Shown here: piece after piece, positions 16,099 through 24,237 of the stretch
Numbering within the stretch: the stretch's first letter is position 1
Layout of the letters: every line of letters begins with the position of its first letter
Assembly (NCBI GenBank): GCA_022709695.1
Contig: JAKLII010000008.1
Location: 124,001 to 188,000, forward strand
Source: Bacteroidota bacterium
GTDB lineage: Bacteria; Bacteroidota; Bacteroidia; Bacteroidales; SKPS01
DNA: 64,000 bases
Direction: 5' to 3'
Made by a program: the position numbers and the translations under genes
The notes under the pieces: generated by a model
The model's database searches: none
What the model was told of the DNA's origin: nothing
Seen by the model: only the letters and a program-made list of their open reading frames with translations

Positions 16099-18261
16099 TT
16101 ATTGATGGATCACCATCTCCTGAATCAGATGTCCGGCACCCGCATAGCGGTCCACCACAAACAACAGATACCTGATGTCGATGCTGATGTTCCGGCAGAT
16201 TTCCGGTTCATAATGGAGGTCGCTCATGGTACCTTCCCAGGCCCTGTCGAAATTGATCCCGATCAGTCGTCCATCGGCATCAAGCACAGGACTGCCTGAG
16301 TTCCCCCCCGTGGTGTGGTTGGTGGCGATGAAGGCTACCGGCATTACACCCTGGTCGCCGTACGGACCATAGAACTGCGGAGCTGCAATCTCCTTCAGCC
16401 TGCCGGGAACCGCATAATCTTCGATCTCCGGATCCTCTTTGATCAGAATCCCATCCAGGGTAGTACGGTACAGGTACCTTACTGCATCCCTGGGCTCCGA
16501 TCCCTTCACCTGTCCGTAAGTAATCCTGAGGGTGGAGTTTGCATCGGGATAAAGCATTTCCGGATCGGAAAAATTCATGATGGTGCGCATGTGAATGCGG
16601 TGAAGACTGTCGAGCGTGGTGGTGTAACGCAGGATTTCAGGCTGACAGGTATTCCGGTAGTAGTCCACAATCCCGGTAACGAACCGGAATACAGGATCTT
16701 TCATTAGCTTTTTCAGGCTTGACGGTTTCCAACCGCCAAAAAAAGCGGCAGCAGATAGGGAATCTCTGAAAATGGATGCTGCGAAAAGCTGATGGGTGTA
16801 TTCTGTGTAATCATCTTTATATCTGCGTTTTGCATCTTTGAGGGCATAAGGCAGACGCTCATCGGGGATGCGTGCGGTAAACTCTGAGATCAGGGCAGCC
16901 ATCAGCCGGGTTTCGGTGGTCATATCCATTCCCTTGTAAGTTCCGCTGATCGATTTAACGATATCTTCTATGGTTTTGTCAAAGGCCTCTTTTCCTTTAT
17001 CGTTTTTCTGATCGGTGCCGGGCAGCCAGTACCCTTTAAACACAAACCGGAACAAGGGCTGTTTCCAGAAACATTCATTAAAAGCCGTCTGCCATACGTC
17101 ATAGGGCAACATGCTGCTGTAGGTTTTGTTGTACTCCTCCATCACACCTATATATTCATCCCTTCCGAGGGGAAAAATATCAAGTGCTCCGCGCAGTATC
17201 TTTTCCTCGGCGGTTTTCAGGTCTTCGACTTGATACCTCTCAAGACCGGGAATTACCCCTTTGAGTTTTTTCCATCCATTGGCCACCCCTGCCTGGCGTG
17301 CGGCATACATGATGCGCAGTGCCTGTGATGAGGCCATGGCCTCATTAATGACCTCCAGCTCCTTGTCGCGGATGGCAACGGTAAGAGGGTATATATGCTG
17401 CTGCAGGTGCCGGATGGCAACAGCAGGCAGGTATTGTTCGGTTTGTGCCGGAAAGCCATAAACCATGGTAAAGTCCCCCTCGCTGACACCGTTGAGGGAT
17501 ATTTCCAGAAATTTTTCGGGCTTATAGGGCTGGTTCTCTTTGTCGTACGGTGCCGGTTTGTTGTCTTTGCCTGCATAGATCCTGAAGATGGAGAAGTCAC
17601 CGGTATGCCTCGGCCACATCCAGTTATCCGTGTCCCCTCCAAATTTTCCGATGGCACTTGGGGGTGCACCCACTAACCGTACATCTTTAAATACCTCCAT
17701 GATGATCAGGATAAACTGATTGCCATAATAAAACGGCTTAACCTCACCCTCGTAATGGGTCCCTTCCACTGCCTTTTTTGCCAGTTCAGCCCCCTTTTTT
17801 TTGATGGCCTCGCTGCGCTCTTTCTCTGACATTTGCGGGTTTAATGCCTTCACCATCTCTGCGGTTACATCCTGCATCCGCACCAGCCGCGAAGCAGTCA
17901 GTCCCGGGTTAGGGAGCTCCTCCCCCTTCTGCATGGCCCAGAAACCATCAGCCAGGTAGTCATGTGCCACGGAACTGTGTTGCTGGATCCTTGAGTAGCC
18001 GCAATGGTGGTTGGTCAGCAGCAATCCTTCGGCAGATACCAGTTCACCGGTACACCCCCGGCCAAACAGTACAATGGCATCCTTCAGGCTTGCCTGGTTC
18101 ACACTGTAAAGGTCTTCAGCCGTCAGCCTGAAACCCCTGCTCACCATATCATTATACTGCTTTCCGCTGAGCAGGAACGGCAACCACATCCCTTCGTCGG
18201 CACGTGCCGGCCATACCAGCACAATCATCAGCAATGCAAATAAAAATTTACGTCTTATCAT
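16099..18261 (-). CDS. S46-family dipeptidyl-peptidase, DPP11-like
   Basis: Periplasmic serine exopeptidase that removes dipeptides from peptide N-termini. ATG at 18261 gives a signal peptide (MIRRKFLFALLMIVLVWPARA) and a 720-residue product, the length of the Porphyromonas enzymes. Catalytic residues: H86 in TNHHCGY, the Asp region GGDTDNWMWPRHTGD, and S655 in TTGGNSGSP. Residue 673, which sets P1 specificity, is Arg (INFDRAWEG). Arg is the DPP11 state, favouring Asp/Glu, whereas DPP7 has Gly. The upstream region holds a two-copy repeat. No other peptidase is adjacent. Confidence 0.93.
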   Translation of the reverse strand: MIRRKFLFALLMIVLVWPARADEGMWLPFLLSGKQYNDMVSRGFRLTAEDLYSVNQASLKDAIVLFGRGCTGELVSAEGLLLTNHHCGYSRIQQHSSVAHDYLADGFWAMQKGEELPNPGLTASRLVRMQDVTAEMVKALNPQMSEKERSEAIKKKGAELAKKAVEGTHYEGEVKPFYYGNQFILIIMEVFKDVRLVGAPPSAIGKFGGDTDNWMWPRHTGDFSIFRIYAGKDNKPAPYDKENQPYKPEKFLEISLNGVSEGDFTMVYGFPAQTEQYLPAVAIRHLQQHIYPLTVAIRDKELEVINEAMASSQALRIMYAARQAGVANGWKKLKGVIPGLERYQVEDLKTAEEKILRGALDIFPLGRDEYIGVMEEYNKTYSSMLPYDVWQTAFNECFWKQPLFRFVFKGYWLPGTDQKNDKGKEAFDKTIEDIVKSISGTYKGMDMTTETRLMAALISEFTARIPDERLPYALKDAKRRYKDDYTEYTHQLFAASIFRDSLSAAAFFGGWKPSSLKKLMKDPVFRFVTGIVDYYRNTCQPEILRYTTTLDSLHRIHMRTIMNFSDPEMLYPDANSTLRITYGQVKGSEPRDAVRYLYRTTLDGILIKEDPEIEDYAVPGRLKEIAAPQFYGPYGDQGVMPVAFIATNHTTGGNSGSPVLDADGRLIGINFDRAWEGTMSDLHYEPEICRNISIDIRYLLFVVDRYAGAGHLIQEMVIHQ

Positions 18262-18284
18262 CCTGGTAAATATTAAATCAGCTA

Positions 18285-18380
18285 TAATAATGTCACCCCG
18301 CAATCGGGGTTAAAACTCAACTACCTCAACTGTAATAATGTCACCCCGCAATCGGGGTTAAAACTCAACTACCTCAACTA
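18285..18380. repeat. Two-copy 48-bp direct repeat with internal hairpin
   Basis: Two consecutive near-identical copies start at 18285 and 18333. Each contains CCCCG-CAAT-CGGGG and a TCAACTACCTCAACT tail. They are followed by CCCGAATCGCTTCGCTCTCGGG and CTCCGCTACGCTCCGC palindromic bits up to about 18428. The patch fills the spacer between the peptidase start and ridA. Confidence 0.85.
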
Positions 18381-18434
18381 CCTCAATCCCGAATCGCTTC
18401 GCTCTCGGGACTCCGCTACGCTCCGCTTCCTCAA

Positions 18435-18812
18435 CTATTCTTTAGAGGCAATGGCCTCAATCTCAACCAAAACACCCAAAGGCAGTTTTACTACCCCGAA
18501 GGCGGCTCTGGCCGGGGGATTGGCGGGGAAGTAGGTGCCGTACACTTCATTCATAGCCTTGAAGTTTTCCATGTCGCTCAGCAAACAGGTGCACTTTAAC
18601 ACATCTGCATAATCATACCCGGCTGCGCGCAGAATCCCTCCGATATTTTCCATCACCTGCCTGGTTTGGGCGGTAATCCCTTCGGGTATATCGGTAGTTC
18701 CCGGAATCAGGGGTATCTGACCTGAAATGAAAAGAAATCCATTGGCTTCAACAGCCTGGCTGTAAGGTCCGACTGCCCCGGGGGCATTGGTGGTGGCGAT
18801 GATACGTTTCAT
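18435..18812 (-). CDS. ridA: RidA family reactive-intermediate deaminase
   Basis: RidA (YjgF/UK114) hydrolyses reactive enamines and imines released by PLP enzymes such as threonine dehydratase. The 125-residue product starts at the ATG at 18812 (MKRIIATTNAPGAVGPYSQAV), which is the family's normal N-terminus. The longer frame to 18875 adds unrelated residues. The substrate-binding arginine is in NPPARAAFGVVKLP, and the terminal GVLVEIEAIA is typical. Trimeric cytosolic enzyme. Leftward, divergent from the glutamine amidotransferase gene. Confidence 0.95.
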   Translation of the reverse strand: MKRIIATTNAPGAVGPYSQAVEANGFLFISGQIPLIPGTTDIPEGITAQTRQVMENIGGILRAAGYDYADVLKCTCLLSDMENFKAMNEVYGTYFPANPPARAAFGVVKLPLGVLVEIEAIASKE

Positions 18813-18869
18813 GGTATTAAGGTTTTGTAAATGGTATGCATATCGGAAGCAAAGGTAGTAAAACCATGG

Positions 18870-18898
18870 TTTCACGGGTGGTGTTTTTGCTATATTTG
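18870..18898 (+). promoter_or_regulatory. Promoter with -7 box almost touching a GTG start
   Basis: TATATTTG (18891-18898) is an exact TAnnTTTG match, with TTTC at 18870-18873 in the -33 place (17-nt spacer). The GTG start codon is only 4 nt after the box, which predicts a leaderless or nearly leaderless transcript. Confidence 0.55.
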
Positions 18899-18902
18899 CG
18901 CG

Positions 18903-19496
18903 GTGAACATCCTGCTGATCGACAACTACGATTCATTTACCTGGAACCTTTTCCATTATCTTGAACCTTTATGCAAAAGGGTTAAGGTGGTTCGGAATGA
19001 TGATCCTGCCTGTTTCAACACCGTGGGTTTCCGGGGAATCGTGATCTCCCCCGGCCCCGGACTGCCTGAGGACTCCGGATATACCATGGAGGTAATCAGG
19101 AGAAATGCAGGAATCCGGCCCATTCTCGGGGTTTGTCTCGGGCATCAGGCTATCGTCATGCATTATGGCGGGCGCCTGGTAAACCTCACCCGGGTGCTGC
19201 ACGGAAAATCACGGGAGACACACGTGATGGTGCCTGATACACCCCTTTTCGCCGGCTTGCCGCGAGTTTTCAGAACCGGCCACTACCATAGCTGGGTGGC
19301 CGAAAGGGGCAGTATGCCCGATGTGCTGGAAATTACAGCAGTGGATCAGGATGGACTGATCATGGGATGCCAGCATAAGACCATGCCTGTGGCAGGGGTT
19401 CAGTTCCATCCTGAATCCGTGCTTACCCCTGAAGGTATGGGTATAATCAGGAACTGGATGGGTGTGTGCCATCACTTTTTCTGCCCATCGGAATAA
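18903..19496 (+). CDS. Class I glutamine amidotransferase, TrpG/PabA type
   Basis: Glutaminase subunit that feeds ammonia to a chorismate-using partner for anthranilate or 4-amino-4-deoxychorismate. The triad is complete: C78 (GVCLGHQA), H169 and E171 (FHPES). NILLIDNYDSFTWNL and VISPGPGLPED are typical. The GTG at 18903 gives 197 residues with the standard N-terminus; an upstream ATG frame at 18831 would add 24 unrelated residues and cross the promoter. No component I gene is adjacent, so TrpG and PabA cannot be told apart. Confidence 0.9.
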   Translation: MNILLIDNYDSFTWNLFHYLEPLCKRVKVVRNDDPACFNTVGFRGIVISPGPGLPEDSGYTMEVIRRNAGIRPILGVCLGHQAIVMHYGGRLVNLTRVLHGKSRETHVMVPDTPLFAGLPRVFRTGHYHSWVAERGSMPDVLEITAVDQDGLIMGCQHKTMPVAGVQFHPESVLTPEGMGIIRNWMGVCHHFFCPSE

Positions 19497-19521
19497 CGGA
19501 TTAAGATTAACCCCCGCATAA

Positions 19522-19884
19522 ATGAAATACACAATTGCTCTGATCCCGGTTTTGTTGATGATACTGCTGTTTGGCAGCTGCCGTAACCATACCCGGAATT
19601 ACCCTGCTGATGCTGAGATTCCCGACAGCACCATGGTGAAGGTGGTAGCGGATATGTTTCTGATCGAAGGGGCCATGATACAGCTCGAATATCTGCAGGA
19701 GAAAACCAACCAATCACCATTACCTTATTACGAAGCCGTTTACCGGAAATATGGCATCACCAGGGAGCAGTTCCTTGAAACTTTGCCTCTGTATACCGGG
19801 AACGCCGGGTATGCTGAGAAACTGTACGACCGGGTTATTGAGCGGATTAATGAGCTGGAGGAGGAAGGGAAAAGGCAAAAGTAA
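19522..19884 (+). CDS. DUF4296-like lipoprotein
   Basis: 120-residue lipoprotein with signal and lipobox FGSC (C20). The mature part has MVKVVADMFLIEGA, the pattern of the DUF4296 family common in Bacteroidetes, and a helix-rich C-terminus ending RINELEEEGKRQK. Function is unknown. It lies 25 nt after the amidotransferase gene and is probably cotranscribed. The last codons are made of the local AAAGGCAAAAGTA repeat. Confidence 0.8.
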   Translation: MKYTIALIPVLLMILLFGSCRNHTRNYPADAEIPDSTMVKVVADMFLIEGAMIQLEYLQEKTNQSPLPYYEAVYRKYGITREQFLETLPLYTGNAGYAEKLYDRVIERINELEEEGKRQK

Positions 19885-19900
19885 AAAGGCAAATGTAAAA
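19872..19900. repeat. Short AAAGGCAAAAGTAA-type repeat
   Basis: Two imperfect copies of AAGGCAAAAGTAAA, the reverse complement of the TTTACTTTTGCCTT repeat at 32672-32700. It overlaps the stop codon of the lipoprotein gene and sits between convergent genes. Confidence 0.6.
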
Positions 19901-19914
19901 AGTGAACATAAAAA

Positions 19915-20328
19915 CTACTGCTTGATATAGGTTGCTGAAATGCTGTCGATGTCAGCTCCGTCGTTGGCAGTGTAGGTCCAGTCGATTTTGTTCTTGCTGA
20001 GTGTCCCTTTTCCTTTAACCGTATGGCTGCAGCTGATTTGCTCCGGGACCGTGATGGTGCCTGTGGTAGGGATGGCGTAGGTATCGATATCAAATCCGAA
20101 ATGGTAGAAATTCCGGATGAGCACCTGCGAGGAGTTGGATGGGTCGTACACAATGGTAACACTATAGGAGTTGGTTCCATACAGTTTTGAAACCTCATTT
20201 ACCGTCCAGTTACCGGTGAAGTTGTCGCGCGGGTCAGTATTGTCGGGGTTGTCGAAAGGCTCACAGGAGAAGAAGGTGAGCAGTGCGGCAGTCATCAGGA
20301 TCAGTGCGGCAAGTGTGCTGTTTTTCAT
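19915..20328 (-). CDS. Small lipoprotein of unknown function
   Basis: 137 residues from the ATG at 20328, with lipoprotein signal and lipobox FFSC (C21). The mature part is acidic at first (EPFDNPDNTDPRDNFTGNW) and then beta-strand-rich (GNWTVNEVSK, SVTIVYDPSN, VLIRNFYHFGF), the look of a lipocalin-like small barrel frequent among Bacteroidetes lipoproteins. No family can be named with confidence. It follows hutU closely on the same strand: its ATG is 36 nt past the hutU stop codon. Confidence 0.78.
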   Translation of the reverse strand: MKNSTLAALILMTAALLTFFSCEPFDNPDNTDPRDNFTGNWTVNEVSKLYGTNSYSVTIVYDPSNSSQVLIRNFYHFGFDIDTYAIPTTGTITVPEQISCSHTVKGKGTLSKNKIDWTYTANDGADIDSISATYIKQ

Positions 20329-20364
20329 GGCATGGATGATTGTGGCGGCCTCCCCGGGCAATGA

Positions 20365-22374
20365 TTATGCCATGGATTCCAGCAGGCTGTCGTCAACCAG
20401 ATGGGGCAGGGTCACGGTGAGGGAGGGATTATGTTCCATAGCTCTTTTGATGGCGAAGATGGCTCCGGGGTTGCGTGCCCATGATCTGCGCGCAATACCG
20501 TTGTTTACATCCCAGAAAAGCATCATTTTCAGTCTGCGGTCGGCATCCGCTGATCCGTCGAGCACCATTCCGAACCCTCCGTTGATCACCTCTCCCCAGC
20601 CCACGCCGCCGCCGTTGTGGATCGAGACCCAGGTGGCGCCGCGGAAGGAATCCCCGATCACATTGTGGATGGCCATGTCGGCGGTAAACTGTGAACCATC
20701 GTAGATATTTGAGGTTTCCCGGTAAGGGGAGTCGGTCCCTGATACATCATGGTGGTCACGCCCGAGGACAACCGGTGCTGAGAGCCTTCCATCCGCGACC
20801 GCGCGGTTGAAGGCTTCCGCGATGCGGGTTCTCCCTTCGGCATCGGCATAGAGGATACGGGCCTGTGAGCCCACCACCAGTTTGTTTTTCTGTGCTTCCC
20901 TGATCCAGCGGATGTTGTCCTTCATCTGCTGCATAATCTCTGCCGGGGCAGTGGCAGCCATCTCTTCCAGGACCTCCATAGCCAGCCGGTCTGTTACTTC
21001 AAGGTCAGCAGGGTCACATGAGGTACACACCCAGCGGAAAGGCCCGAATCCGAAGTCGAAACACAGGGGGCCCATGATATCCTGCACGTAGGAGGGATAC
21101 CGGAACCTGCCGTCAGGAAGGAAAACATCGGCGCCGGCCCGGCCCGATTCCAGAAGGAAGGCATTGCCATAGTCGAAGAAGTACATCCCTTTTGCTGCCA
21201 GGGAGTTAACGGCGGCAACGTGCCTCCGAAGAGAAGCATATACCGCTTCTTTGAAAGCAGCCGGATCCGATGCCATCAGGGCAACGGAATCTTCATATGA
21301 TAAACCCGCCGGATAATACCCCCCGGCGAAGGGGTTGTGCAGCGAAGTCTGGTCTGATCCGAGGTGCACGGTGATATTTCTTGCATCCAGCTGCTCCCAC
21401 AGGTCCACAATGTTACCCAGGAATGCGATGGAATGGGGCTCCTTCTTTGCCAGAAAGCTGAGTGCCCGGTCAATGGCATCGTCCGGGGTGGTTACCACTT
21501 CATCCACCCATCCCTGCTCATACCTTTTCCATGCAGCTTTCGGATTGATTTCTGCCGTAATGCTTACCACGCCGGCAATATTGGCTGCCTTGGGTTGTGC
21601 GCCGCTCATGCCGCCCAGCCCTGCCGTTACAAAGAGCTTCATCGAATCCGGCTCAAAGGAATCTGCGATCATGCGTGCGGCGTTCATCACGGTGATGGTG
21701 GTGCCGTGTACAATCCCCTGTGGCCCGATGTACATAAAGGAGCCCGCCGTCATCTGACCGTACTGGGTTACCCCAAGGGCATTGAACCGTTCCCAGTCGT
21801 CGGGTTTTGAGTAGTTGGGTATCATCATACCGTTGGTGACCACTACACGCGGAGCATCCTGGTGGGAGGGGAAGAGCCCCATCGGGTGGCCTGAATAGAG
21901 TACCAGCGTTTGTTCATCGGTCATGGTGGCAAGGTACCGCATGGTAAGGAGGTACTGTGCCCAGTTCTGGAACACCGCCCCGTTCCCGCCGTAGGTAATC
22001 AGCTCGTGGGGGTGCTGTGCGATGGCATAATCCAGATTGTTGCTCAGCATCAGCATAATGGCAGCTGCCTGTTTCGACCGGTGCGGAAAGTCGCTGATGT
22101 GGCGGGCCCTGATCTCGTATTGCGGCCTGAAACGGTACATGTATATCCGTCCATAAGCCTTCAGCTCCTGCATAAATTCAGGAGCCAGTTCCCGGTGAAA
22201 CCCGGGACTGAAGTAGCGCAAGGCATTGCGCAATGCCAGTTTCTTTTCGGCAGCTGTAAGAATATCTTTCCTGCGGGGGGCATGGTTGATACCTGGATCG
22301 TAGACGGCAGGTTCCGGTAATGTATCCGGAATCCCCTGAAGAATAGCCTTTTGGAAAGCTTGCAGATCGAACAT
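20365..22374 (-). CDS. hutU: Urocanate hydratase
   Basis: Second step of histidine degradation: urocanate to 4-imidazolone-5-propionate using tightly bound NAD+. The product is 669 residues from the ATG at 22374, the longer form seen in Bacteroidetes and eukaryotes. Characteristic stretches: ITYGGNGAVFQNWAQYLL, YSGHPMGLFPSHQDAPR, TAGLGGMSGAQPKAA, the catalytic Cys region DFGFGPFRWVCTS, and VSIHNGGGVGWGEVINGG. Upstream codons to 22482 are rejected because they precede the -7 box. No hutH, hutI or ftcD lies in the window. Confidence 0.95.
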   Translation of the reverse strand: MFDLQAFQKAILQGIPDTLPEPAVYDPGINHAPRRKDILTAAEKKLALRNALRYFSPGFHRELAPEFMQELKAYGRIYMYRFRPQYEIRARHISDFPHRSKQAAAIMLMLSNNLDYAIAQHPHELITYGGNGAVFQNWAQYLLTMRYLATMTDEQTLVLYSGHPMGLFPSHQDAPRVVVTNGMMIPNYSKPDDWERFNALGVTQYGQMTAGSFMYIGPQGIVHGTTITVMNAARMIADSFEPDSMKLFVTAGLGGMSGAQPKAANIAGVVSITAEINPKAAWKRYEQGWVDEVVTTPDDAIDRALSFLAKKEPHSIAFLGNIVDLWEQLDARNITVHLGSDQTSLHNPFAGGYYPAGLSYEDSVALMASDPAAFKEAVYASLRRHVAAVNSLAAKGMYFFDYGNAFLLESGRAGADVFLPDGRFRYPSYVQDIMGPLCFDFGFGPFRWVCTSCDPADLEVTDRLAMEVLEEMAATAPAEIMQQMKDNIRWIREAQKNKLVVGSQARILYADAEGRTRIAEAFNRAVADGRLSAPVVLGRDHHDVSGTDSPYRETSNIYDGSQFTADMAIHNVIGDSFRGATWVSIHNGGGVGWGEVINGGFGMVLDGSADADRRLKMMLFWDVNNGIARRSWARNPGAIFAIKRAMEHNPSLTVTLPHLVDDSLLESMA

Positions 22375-22406
22375 AAAATTGATTTTTGGGTGAAGGGTTT
22401 GTGGGG

Positions 22407-22414
22407 CAAAATTA
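22407..22414 (-). promoter_or_regulatory. -7 promoter box for hutU
   Basis: TAATTTTG on the minus strand, exact TAnnTTTG match, 32 nt before the hutU ATG. The -33 element is not clear. Confidence 0.45.
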
Positions 22415-22502
22415 CAAAATGAAACGTAGCCGCATGTGGGCTGCAATCCGATCAGTTTCATTTTTTGCCAGCATATCAGCACTTCAGCACATGATTATTT
22501 TC

Positions 22503-22510
22503 TACTTTTG
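22503..22510 (+). promoter_or_regulatory. -7 promoter box for CPBP protease gene
   Basis: TACTTTTG, exact TAnnTTTG match, ends 8 nt before the ATG at 22519, which predicts a leader of only a few bases. The -33 element is weak. Confidence 0.45.
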
Positions 22511-22518
22511 GTGTAGCT

Positions 22519-23253
22519 ATGAATGATTTGTTCAGCGATTTTCTTACCAGTCACCGGCAAGCCATCCTGATCCCGGGATTCGGATTGCTGATCTACCTCT
22601 TTTTTCATTTCTTCAACCATGCCCTGGTATTCAGAGGTATATTCAAACGGCTCATCCCCAATCTGAAAGACTCATCCATCCAAAAACTTTCAGAGAAATT
22701 GGGTGGGTTTTTATGGCTGGGAATGGTTCCGGTGCTTTTTGTCGGGTTGCTGATCCCGGGGTTCTCTTTCCGGTGGTTTCTCCCTGATGATTTTACGAAG
22801 ACCCTGAGCTGGTTCATCGCCATCATCCCCATACCCATTGTAACTGCATGGTTTTCGGGCCGCAGCGCTGTTCATCAGCAACAATACCCTCAGGTTCGGG
22901 AGACTTTTTGGAGCCGTAAACTTCTGATCACTGATTTAATCTGCTGGGCTCTGTATCTGCTGGGTTATGAGGCCTTCTTCAGGGGATACCTTTTGTACGG
23001 TATGCTGATGGTGGCCACCCCTTGGGAAGCAATCGCAATGAACGTGGTGTTTTATGCCCTGGTGCACATCCCGAAAGGGAAGGGGGAGGCATTTGGTGCC
23101 GTTCCGCTGGGGATTGTGCTTTGTATCGCTACCCTGCAGACCGGTTCCTTCTGGGTGGCCTTTCTCGTACATCTTGTGATGGCCTGGTCGAATGAATTGT
23201 TCACCCTGAGGATGCATCCCGGCATCACATCACCTTTATCCCGAAGGAGGTAG
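22519..23253 (+). CDS. CPBP-family intramembrane protease
   Basis: Polytopic membrane protein (about eight helices, 244 residues) of the CPBP/Abi family, which includes Rce1-type prenyl-protein endopeptidases. Motif 1 reads GYEAFFRG with E151 and R155; the first Glu of the usual EExxxR pair is replaced by Y150. Motif 2 has H183 (VFYALVHIP) and motif 3 H218 with N225 (FLVHLVMAWSNE). The remaining Glu and both His are kept, so activity is possible. Substrate unknown. Followed 3 nt later by an SDR gene. Confidence 0.82.
   Translation: MNDLFSDFLTSHRQAILIPGFGLLIYLFFHFFNHALVFRGIFKRLIPNLKDSSIQKLSEKLGGFLWLGMVPVLFVGLLIPGFSFRWFLPDDFTKTLSWFIAIIPIPIVTAWFSGRSAVHQQQYPQVRETFWSRKLLITDLICWALYLLGYEAFFRGYLLYGMLMVATPWEAIAMNVVFYALVHIPKGKGEAFGAVPLGIVLCIATLQTGSFWVAFLVHLVMAWSNELFTLRMHPGITSPLSRRR
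23244..23250 (+). promoter_or_regulatory. Strong Shine-Dalgarno before the epimerase gene
   Basis: AAGGAGG, 6 nt before the ATG at 23257 and inside the last codons of the CPBP gene, suggesting coupled translation. One of two such strong sites noticed in the window. Confidence 0.65.
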
Positions 23254-23256
23254 GAT

Positions 23257-24237
23257 ATGGCCACACTGATTACCGGAGCAACAGGTCTCATCGGCAGCAA
23301 GCTTGCCGGAAGACTGGCCGAAAGCGGAGAGGAGGTTAGGGCATGGGTAAGGCCGGGCAGCGAGCAGCGCCTTCCGGATCATCCGCAGGTAATCCCTGTG
23401 GTTGGCAATCTTTCAGATGCAGGAGCATTGCAGCAAGCCATGAAGGGTTGTGAAGGGGTATTCCATCTGGCCGCTTTCACCGGGGTATGGCACCGCGACC
23501 CGGGGTTTTATTTCCGGATCAATGTGGATGGTACAAGGAACGTACTGCTGGCTGCCAGGGAGGCAGGGGTAAAATGCTTAGTGATAACTTCGACAGCCGG
23601 AGTATTTCCACCCTCTGTAAATGGTGAAATAATCGATGAAACGACACCTTGTGCAGTAAGTTGCCCTACCTGGTACGAAGAGAGCAAAGTGGCCATGGAG
23701 CAGATGATCCACGGGTTTCCTGCAGGGGGGATGCGTATTGTCATAGTGAATCCTACCCGGCTTTACGGGCCGGGCCCCCTGGGTAAATCCAACAGCGTTA
23801 CCAGAATGCTGGTGCAATACCTCAGAGGGAAATGGCATTGGCTTCCTGGTAACGGACAAGGGGTTGGTAACTATGCGTTTATCGATGATGTGGTGGAAGG
23901 ACATGTGGCCGCCATGGCACACGGCTGGCATAAGGCACGCTATATACTCGGTGGCTGGAATCTGAGTTACAGTGATCTTTTCAGGAGGGCGGGGGAGGTC
24001 TGCGGACGGCAATCTGCCCTGATACCCCTTCCGCTGCCCCTGATGATGGCAGCTTCTGCCGGCATGAAAGGGATGGCGCAGCTCACCGGCCGTGAACCGC
24101 TCATTACCCCCGGATGGGTGCGTAAATACAGCCATTCCTGGTACCTCTCCCCGGAACTTGCCACCAAAAAGCTCGGATACACGGTTACTCCCTTTGAACA
24201 AGGTATCAGCCGCATCATCGAATATTACCGGATATGA
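23257..24237 (+). CDS. NAD-dependent epimerase/dehydratase family protein
   Basis: Extended short-chain dehydrogenase of 326 residues. The Rossmann motif GATGLIG is at 7-13, the catalytic YxxxK reads YEESK, and FHLAAFTGVW plus NVDGTRNVLLAAREAG follow the pattern of dihydroflavonol-4-reductase or 3-beta-HSD-like members. The C-terminal half is variable, and the substrate cannot be inferred. It overlaps the next SDR gene by 4 nt (ATGA), so the two enzymes are probably made together. Confidence 0.85.
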   Translation: MATLITGATGLIGSKLAGRLAESGEEVRAWVRPGSEQRLPDHPQVIPVVGNLSDAGALQQAMKGCEGVFHLAAFTGVWHRDPGFYFRINVDGTRNVLLAAREAGVKCLVITSTAGVFPPSVNGEIIDETTPCAVSCPTWYEESKVAMEQMIHGFPAGGMRIVIVNPTRLYGPGPLGKSNSVTRMLVQYLRGKWHWLPGNGQGVGNYAFIDDVVEGHVAAMAHGWHKARYILGGWNLSYSDLFRRAGEVCGRQSALIPLPLPLMMAASAGMKGMAQLTGREPLITPGWVRKYSHSWYLSPELATKKLGYTVTPFEQGISRIIEYYRI

